A stretch of DNA of 64,000 nucleotides from contig NZ_CP042382.1 of the NCBI RefSeq assembly GCF_007954585.1, positions 1,860,001 through 1,924,000 on the forward strand, read 5' to 3'. The notes under the pieces were generated by a model. That model was not told the DNA's origin and did not search any database. It saw only the letters and a program-made list of their open reading frames with translations. A program made the translations under genes and the position numbers. The DNA comes from Pistricoccus aurantiacus. GTDB lineage: Bacteria > Pseudomonadota > Gammaproteobacteria > Pseudomonadales > Halomonadaceae. Positions 59,264-64,000 of this stretch are shown here, one piece after another. Every line of letters begins with the position of its first letter. Position 1 is the stretch's first letter.

Positions 59264-61246
59264 ATGAGCTTCGATCATGCTTCCTTGCCCGCGGTGCTGG
59301 CGGGCCCTATCCTGCGCCGGAGCGACCCGGAAAGAATCCTGCTGTGGCTGGTGGGCTCGCGGCCGCTGAGCCTCGAGCTTGTGCTATCACCGCAGGATGA
59401 CTCGATGCCGCGCCATCATGTCTTGAGCGCGGACAACTGCCGGGTACTGCCGCTGGGTAAGCACGCTTATCTGCATCTGATCGATGTGCAGTTCGATAGA
59501 CCTCTGCCGCAAGATGTGCGTATCGACTACGACCTGCGTCTGAAGGGGGAAACGGATCAGGGTATCGCCGACTGGGCGCCGCATCTGCTTTATGAAGGCG
59601 CAGCGCTTCCCGGTTTCGTGATTGCCTCCCGCCTGCACAGCCTGCTGCATGGCTCCTGTCGCAAGCCGCATCATCCGGGCAGGGACGGCCTGGTGCGGGC
59701 GGATAGCTGGCTGGCGGAACGTTGGGCGGAACCCGACAAGCGCCCCGCCTGGCTGCTGATGACCGGGGATCAGATCTACGCGGACGACGTGGCTGGGCCG
59801 ATGCTGGTGGCGATTCACGCGCTGATTCGCCGTCTGGGGCTGTTCGACGAGATCCTCGAGGACGCCATGGTGGCGGATAGCCAGGCGCTGTTCGCCTCCT
59901 CGGACACCTATTACCACCGGGAGCGATTGCTGCCGGACATCGTCTCCAACGAGGCGCTGCGAGAGCGGCTGTTCGGCGGGGTCAGAAAGCCCATCTTCAC
60001 TACCGCCAGCGCCCAGAATCACCTGATTACCTTCGCCGAAGTGCTGGCCATGTATCTGCTGGTCTGGTCGCCGGTGCCCTGGCGACTGATCGAGGTGAAG
60101 CCGCCGGATCTGGATGAAAAACACGCCAAGCGCTTCGATGAAGAAGCCGTCATTATCGAAGACTTCGTCAAAAATCTGCCGCAAGTAGCCCGCTTGCTGG
60201 CCAATCAGCCCAGCCTGATGATCTTCGATGATCACGATGTTACCGACGACTGGAATCTCAACGCTGCCTGGGAAGAAGTGGCCTACGAACATCCGTTCTC
60301 CCGGCGCATCCTGGGCAACGCCTTGCTGGCCTATCTGCTCTGCCAGGGCTGGGGCAACGACCCGGATCGCCTGGCAATGCCCATGAGCGAGATTACGTCG
60401 TTGCTGAGCGCGGCCCACGCCCAGGATGCGCTGCCCGATCTTGAGCAGGACGCCGCCATTCGAGAACTGCTGCGCTTTCAGGGGTGGGAATACGTGGTGC
60501 CCGGCCATCCCAAGCTGGTGGTGCTGGATACCCGCACCCGGCGCTGGCGCAGCGAGCGGAAACGTCACCGACCCTCGGGATTGATGGATTGGGAGGCGCT
60601 TTCCGATCTGCAGCAGGAGTTGCTCGACGAGCCGGCGGTAGTGGTGGTGTCGCCGACGCCCATGTTCGGGGTCAAGCTGATCGAGAGCGTGCAGAAGCTC
60701 TTCGCCCTGGCGGGCAAACCCCTGATGGTGGATGCGGAGAACTGGATGGCCCATCGTGGCGCGGCCAGCGTGATGCTGAATATCTTTCGCCATTCTCGCA
60801 CGCCGGCCAATTACGTGATCCTTTCCGGGGACGTGCACTATTCTTTTGTCTATCGCATTCGTATTCGCGATCGCCGACATGGCCCCAACATCTGGCAGAT
60901 CACCAGCAGCGGCGTGAAAAACGCCTTTCCGGATACGCTGCTGGACTGGTTCGATCGACTCAACCGCTGGCTTTACGCACCCTGGTCGCCGTTGAACTTT
61001 TTTACCAAGCGCCGGGAGATGTACGTCACGCCCAGTACGCCGGATCGCGGCAAGGCCGGAGAGCGGCTGTGGAACGGTTCCGGCATCGGCTACGTGACGC
61101 TTGATGGGGAAGGGCGCCCGCAAGCCATTACCGAACTGGACGCTCGGAACCTGGACGTTCATTTTCCCCTTGAAGAGCCCGGAGAAGAGCGCCTGGAAAT
61201 TTCGTCTGACAAGAAGCGGGGTTGGCATCCCCGGGGCGGGCCGTGA
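59264..61246 (+). CDS. PhoD-like metallophosphatase family protein
   Basis: This 660-residue protein contains PhoD/metallophosphoesterase motifs in order: GSCRKPHH near residue 130, the metal site MTGDQIYADDVAGP near 163, FDDHDVTDDWNLNAAWEEV near 322 and the C-terminal SGDVHYSFVYRIRI near 522. The N-terminal 120 residues form a beta-rich domain as in PhoD proteins. Unlike secreted PhoD of Bacillus there is no signal peptide or twin-arginine leader, so a cytoplasmic substrate is likely. Activity (phosphodiester or other) is not known. Its stop is 29 bp before nudF. Confidence 0.85.
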   Translation: MSFDHASLPAVLAGPILRRSDPERILLWLVGSRPLSLELVLSPQDDSMPRHHVLSADNCRVLPLGKHAYLHLIDVQFDRPLPQDVRIDYDLRLKGETDQGIADWAPHLLYEGAALPGFVIASRLHSLLHGSCRKPHHPGRDGLVRADSWLAERWAEPDKRPAWLLMTGDQIYADDVAGPMLVAIHALIRRLGLFDEILEDAMVADSQALFASSDTYYHRERLLPDIVSNEALRERLFGGVRKPIFTTASAQNHLITFAEVLAMYLLVWSPVPWRLIEVKPPDLDEKHAKRFDEEAVIIEDFVKNLPQVARLLANQPSLMIFDDHDVTDDWNLNAAWEEVAYEHPFSRRILGNALLAYLLCQGWGNDPDRLAMPMSEITSLLSAAHAQDALPDLEQDAAIRELLRFQGWEYVVPGHPKLVVLDTRTRRWRSERKRHRPSGLMDWEALSDLQQELLDEPAVVVVSPTPMFGVKLIESVQKLFALAGKPLMVDAENWMAHRGAASVMLNIFRHSRTPANYVILSGDVHYSFVYRIRIRDRRHGPNIWQITSSGVKNAFPDTLLDWFDRLNRWLYAPWSPLNFFTKRREMYVTPSTPDRGKAGERLWNGSGIGYVTLDGEGRPQAITELDARNLDVHFPLEEPGEERLEISSDKKRGWHPRGGP

Positions 61247-61275
61247 TAATAACCCCTTTGCGTTGAGGAGGGTTC

Positions 61276-61902
61276 ATGGCCGACTGCTTCGGTGAAGGCC
61301 CGCGTTTCGATAGCAAGGACGTTGAGCGGCTCGAGGACGAATGCCTGTATCAAGGCTTTTTTCGCCTTGAGAAGCGCCATCTTCGCCATCGCCTGTTCGA
61401 GGGCGGCTGGAGCGAGAAGATTCAGCGCGAGGTGCATGTTCGTCACGACGCGGTGGGCGTGCTGCTCTACGACGTGGAACGTGACGCGGTGGTGATGGTC
61501 GAACAACTTCGTGCCGGCGCCCTGAGTGATCCCGTCAGTCCCTGGAAACTCGAGCCGGTGGCGGGCCTGGTCGAGAAAGGCGAAACCCCTGCGGATGTCG
61601 CCAGACGCGAAACTCTGGAAGAAGCCGGCTGCGAAATTGGCGAGCTGATCGAGCTGCACGCCTACTATCCAAGCCCCGGCGCCTGCGACGAGCGGGTCAC
61701 GCTGTTCTGCGGACTGGTGGACAGCCGGGGGATCGGCGGCGTGCACGGAGTAGAAACCGAACACGAGGATATCAAGGTGCATGTGCTACCGTATGGTCGT
61801 GCCTGGGAACTTCTCGAAGCCGGCCGGCTCGATAACGCCATGTCCCTCATCACATTGTATTGGCTGGCGCGGGAGCGTGCTTCGCTACGCGCCAGACGCT
61901 AG
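61276..61902 (+). CDS. nudF: NudF, ADP-ribose pyrophosphatase
   Basis: This 208-residue Nudix hydrolase has the box GLVEKGETPADVARRETL with EEAGCE, and the NudF-specific YYPSPGACDERVTLFCG about 16 residues past the box. QREVHVRHDAVGVLLYD and WKLEPVAGLV also match. It cleaves ADP-ribose to AMP and ribose-5-phosphate. The order nudF, yqiB-like, cpdA is conserved in gammaproteobacteria and is kept here. GAGGAGG lies upstream of the ATG. Confidence 0.93.
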   Translation: MADCFGEGPRFDSKDVERLEDECLYQGFFRLEKRHLRHRLFEGGWSEKIQREVHVRHDAVGVLLYDVERDAVVMVEQLRAGALSDPVSPWKLEPVAGLVEKGETPADVARRETLEEAGCEIGELIELHAYYPSPGACDERVTLFCGLVDSRGIGGVHGVETEHEDIKVHVLPYGRAWELLEAGRLDNAMSLITLYWLARERASLRARR

Positions 61903-61904
61903 AA

Positions 61905-61950
61905 TTTGTCTGAAAAAGTGTTTGTCTTAAAAGAGTTGTCTGAAAGGAGT
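61905..61950. repeat. Three imperfect 15-16-bp tandem repeats between nudF and the YqiB-like gene
   Basis: Units TTTGTCTGAAAAAGTG (61905-61920), TTTGTCTTAAAAGAG (61921-61935) and TTGTCTGAAAGGAGT (61936-61950) lie head to tail. The last supplies the ribosome site of the next gene. The first unit matches the outer arm (CTTTGTCTGAAAAGT) of the palindromic element at 8138. Confidence 0.6.
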
Positions 61951-61956
61951 TTGCCT

Positions 61957-62397
61957 GTGCCCAGAGCCGCCTATGTCACCGATCTCAAGACCCTGCAGGG
62001 AGAGTGCAGCGCCAACTACTGGCGTCTGTCTCGACTGCTGGGTGAGCTCGAGATCGGCGAGGTGCGCGAGGTGAATCTGGGTGACCACGACAAGCGATTC
62101 GGCGCCCTGTGGCTGGAAGTATTGGAAGTCGCTCCTTACACCACCACCGTGAGTATCAGCCAGAGCGGCGCGCTGGATTCCTTTGTCGAGACGCCACGCA
62201 TGCGGGTTCAGCTCTATCACGATGTGCGCATGGCAGAAGTGGTGGATTTCCAGCGTCAGCGTCACTTCGATGGCCGCTATCGCTATCCCAACCCCCGCAT
62301 GCATCAACCGGACGAAAAGCTGCAGCTCAATCGTTTTCTCGGCGAATGGCTGGAACATGGCCTGGCTCACGGCCATTCCCTGGATCTGATTCGCTAG
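61957..62397 (+). CDS. yqiB: YqiB-like DUF1249 protein
   Basis: This 146-residue protein is close to the 140 residues of E. coli YqiB. It has YVTDLKTLQGECSANYWRLS at the N-terminus, then FGALWLEVLEVAPYTTTVSI, LYHDVRMAEVVDFQRQRHFD and RYRYPNPRMHQPDEKLQLN. The function is unknown; the family always appears near nudF and cpdA. GTG 61957 is the start, with AAAGGAG seven bases upstream. An upstream TTG at 61906 would add 17 residues made from the tandem repeats and is unlikely. Confidence 0.87.
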   Translation: MPRAAYVTDLKTLQGECSANYWRLSRLLGELEIGEVREVNLGDHDKRFGALWLEVLEVAPYTTTVSISQSGALDSFVETPRMRVQLYHDVRMAEVVDFQRQRHFDGRYRYPNPRMHQPDEKLQLNRFLGEWLEHGLAHGHSLDLIR

Positions 62398-62413
62398 CTT
62401 CTCGCTCCTTCCC

Positions 62414-63163
62414 ATGGCACGTCTGATCCAGATCACCGACTCCCACCTGCAAGCGGATCCGAAAGCCCGTTGTCGAACCGGCCATCCGCTGTCTCGGTTC
62501 GAACAAGTCCTGGAATACGCCCGCCGGCAGCAGCCGGACGCAGTCATCCTGACCGGGGATATCGGCGAGAACGGTTCGCCGGGTGCCTATCGTCTGGCCG
62601 TTGAACGATTGGACCAGTTGACGTGCCCCTGGTACTGGCTGGCGGGCAATCACGACGACCCTGAGGTCATGGCGCGGTACCGGAGCGTCGTCGACGAGAT
62701 CGAGCTGGACCGGTGGCGGCTGCTGATGCTGAACACCCAAGTCTTTGGCGAGCCCTTCGGCAAGCTGGGAGAGGCGCAGCTGGAGCGCCTGGCGGTGCGG
62801 TTACGCCAGGACGAGCGGCCTACCTGGCTTGTCATGCACCACCCGCCGGTGACGATCGGCTCCGCCTGGATGGATGCGATCGGCCTTCAGGATCGCCAAG
62901 CCCTGTGGCAATGCCTGGAACGTTTTCCTCAGGTGCGAGGTATTCTCTGCGGGCATATTCATCAGGCTTTTACACAGACCGTTGTCTGCGGCGGAGGAAA
63001 AATCGCGGTCCATGGCTGCCCGGCCACCTCGGATCAGTTCCTGCCTCGGTCCGACGCCTTCGCCGTGGACGAGCAGGCGATGCCGGGCTATCGCGTGGTC
63101 GAGTTAGAGGACGCCGGCTTTACGACCTGGGTGGAGCGCGTCGAAACGCAGAAGAAGCAATAG
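62414..63163 (+). CDS. cpdA: CpdA, 3',5'-cyclic AMP phosphodiesterase
   Basis: This 249-residue metallophosphoesterase has the metal-binding motifs ITDSHLQ, LTGDIGENG, LAGNHDDPEVM, VMHHPPVTIGSAW and CGHIHQAF in the order of class III cAMP phosphodiesterases. It lowers cAMP and so modulates CRP-dependent genes. The position after nudF and the yqiB-like gene is conserved. The motif I aspartate is followed by SH, as in E. coli CpdA (DxH). A large hairpin terminator follows at 63207. Confidence 0.93.
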   Translation: MARLIQITDSHLQADPKARCRTGHPLSRFEQVLEYARRQQPDAVILTGDIGENGSPGAYRLAVERLDQLTCPWYWLAGNHDDPEVMARYRSVVDEIELDRWRLLMLNTQVFGEPFGKLGEAQLERLAVRLRQDERPTWLVMHHPPVTIGSAWMDAIGLQDRQALWQCLERFPQVRGILCGHIHQAFTQTVVCGGGKIAVHGCPATSDQFLPRSDAFAVDEQAMPGYRVVELEDAGFTTWVERVETQKKQ

Positions 63164-63206
63164 GTTATAAAAAGATAGTGATTTATTCTTTTGGGTTATT
63201 TATTTG

Positions 63207-63259
63207 AGCCGGTAGGCTGAAGCCATGACGGATTCATGGTCTCGGCTTCCGGCTTTTTT
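63207..63259 (+). terminator. Rho-independent terminator after cpdA
   Basis: Outer arms AGCCGG (63207-63212) and CCGGCT (63249-63254) enclose an inner stem with CCATGA and TCATGG around CGGAT. The run TTTTT follows directly. The total hairpin of 48 bases is long, but the GC outer stem and T-tract are typical. Confidence 0.8.
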
Positions 63260-63347
63260 AATACGTTTCATCTTAGCTTCGCGCTGGCGTTCCGCAGGCC
63301 ATGACCTTTCGTTTTTTTCCGGTTCACCTTACGAGGTCTCAAGCGCC

Positions 63348-64000
63348 ATGCTGTCTCCCGAGCGTCAAACCCACCTGAAACAGCTCGAAGCCGAATCCAT
63401 TCATATTCTGCGGGAAGTCGCCGCGGAGTTTCGCCGCCCGGTCATGCTGTATTCCATCGGCAAGGATTCCTCGGTGATGCTGCATCTGGCGCGCAAGGCC
63501 TTCTATCCTGGCAGGCCGCCGTTTCCCCTGATGCATGTCAACACTACCTGGAAGTTTCGCGAAATGATCGCCTTTCGCGACACCATGGCGCGGGAAACCG
63601 GCATGGAGCTGATCGAGCACATCAACGAAGAGGGCCGGGCGGCCAACATCAATCCCTTCGATCACGGCAGCGCCAAGTACACGGACGTGATGAAGACCGC
63701 TTCCCTCAAGCAGGCCCTGGACAAGTACGGCTTCGACGCGGCCTTCGGCGGCGCTCGGCGGGACGAGGAGGCCAGCCGTGCCAAGGAACGGGTCTATTCG
63801 TTCCGGGACAGGCATCATCGCTGGGATCCCAAGAATCAGCGTCCGGAGCTGTGGAATCTGTACAACGCCCGCATCAATCCCGGCGAATCGATTCGCGTCT
63901 TTCCGCTCTCCAACTGGACGGAACTCGACATCTGGCAGTACATCTACCTGGAGTCGATTCCCATCGTGCCGCTTTATTACGCCGCACCCCGCCCGGTGGT
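63348..64000 (+). CDS. cysD: CysD, sulfate adenylyltransferase subunit 2 (5' part, cut by window end)
   Basis: The first 217 codons are present. The PP-loop for ATP is [20 protein letters not shown] near residue 37. [39 protein letters not shown] and [20 protein letters not shown] match CysD closely, as does [20 protein letters not shown]. With CysN it makes adenosine phosphosulfate from sulfate and ATP at the head of assimilatory sulfate reduction. ATG 63348 starts the family alignment. CysN presumably follows outside the window. The gene sits behind a terminator, so it has its own promoter. Confidence 0.95.
   Translation, partial: MLSPERQTHLKQLEAESIHILREVAAEFRRPVMLYSIGKDSSVMLHLARKAFYPGRPPFPLMHVNTTWKFREMIAFRDTMARETGMELIEHINEEGRAANINPFDHGSAKYTDVMKTASLKQALDKYGFDAAFGGARRDEEASRAKERVYSFRDRHHRWDPKNQRPELWNLYNARINPGESIRVFPLSNWTELDIWQYIYLESIPIVPLYYAAPRPV

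Noticed and set aside
59387-61228. A 613-codon open frame opposite the PhoD-like gene
   Set aside because: The metallophosphatase motifs on the plus strand are clear; the antisense product is rich in His, Gln and Arg and unrelated to known proteins.
61905-61950. Possible CRISPR repeat
   Set aside because: The units are tandem without spacers and only 15-16 bp long. No cas genes occur anywhere in the window.

Overview
The window is GC-rich, densely coded gammaproteobacterial chromosome, most like Halomonas or a close relative. The evidence is the gene content and order: hslR-hslO, pckA, tex, gshA, rsd (AlgQ), the HAD phosphatase-rppH-ptsP block, lgt-thyA-folA and nudF-yqiB-cpdA. An OmpC-type porin, a Ktr-type K+ uptake pair and ATP-dependent PckA also fit. 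There is no phage, rRNA or CRISPR. The only mobile DNA is one IS200/IS605-type element. Species assignment is inference.

Layout. 1-4958: the end of thiP, thiQ, a membrane-anchored ABM-fold protein, ilvD and a bifunctional mannose-1-P guanylyltransferase/mannose-6-P isomerase. 4988-7652 (minus): nudE-ktrA-ktrB. 7740-11565: hslR, a 129-bp palindromic element, hslO, pckA and a Tat-type msrB. 11634-18467: tex, gshA, dsbB, an NCS2 nucleobase permease and rsd. 18560-26569: an accessory metabolic cluster on the minus strand. It encodes a tripartite tricarboxylate (TTT) importer, an acylating aldehyde dehydrogenase, an acyl-CoA ligase and a universal stress protein, with a divergent GntR/HutC regulator and a palindromic operator between them. 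26614-30764: an RND pump and its adaptor. 31105-36799: mdh, a HAD phosphatase, rppH, ptsP and an NRDE protein. 36.9-38.5 kb: an IS605-type element (tnpA/tnpB) abutting a higBA toxin-antitoxin pair. 39274-43351: a TSUP permease, lgt, thyA, folA and a ProQ-domain protein. 43637-48946: a porin, a secreted two-domain repeat protein, a FNT-family channel, a PHB-depolymerase-like esterase and its ribbon-helix-helix regulator. 49223-53903 (minus): a three-gene cyanophycin operon (cphB-cphA-iadA). 54034-64000: a CAP-domain protein, CsbD, tRNA-Arg(CCU), cmoM, rsmC, a SIMPL protein, greB, a TPR protein, a PhoD-like phosphatase, nudF, a YqiB-like protein, cpdA and the start of cysD.

How the genes work together. 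The cyanophycin operon is self-contained. CphA makes the Asp-Arg nitrogen/carbon store, CphB cuts it to beta-Asp-Arg dipeptides, and an IadA-type isoaspartyl dipeptidase finishes the job; all three are translationally coupled by 4-bp overlaps. The TTT cluster reads as capture and import of a carboxylate, CoA activation and reduction to the aldehyde. This resembles the known sulfoacetate route (SauT/SauS) with a different transporter, but the downstream enzyme is absent here, so the substrate is unproven. The IS element and higBA sit inside a block (ptsP ... TSUP-lgt-thyA-folA) whose order is otherwise conserved in pseudomonads, which marks them as a later insertion.
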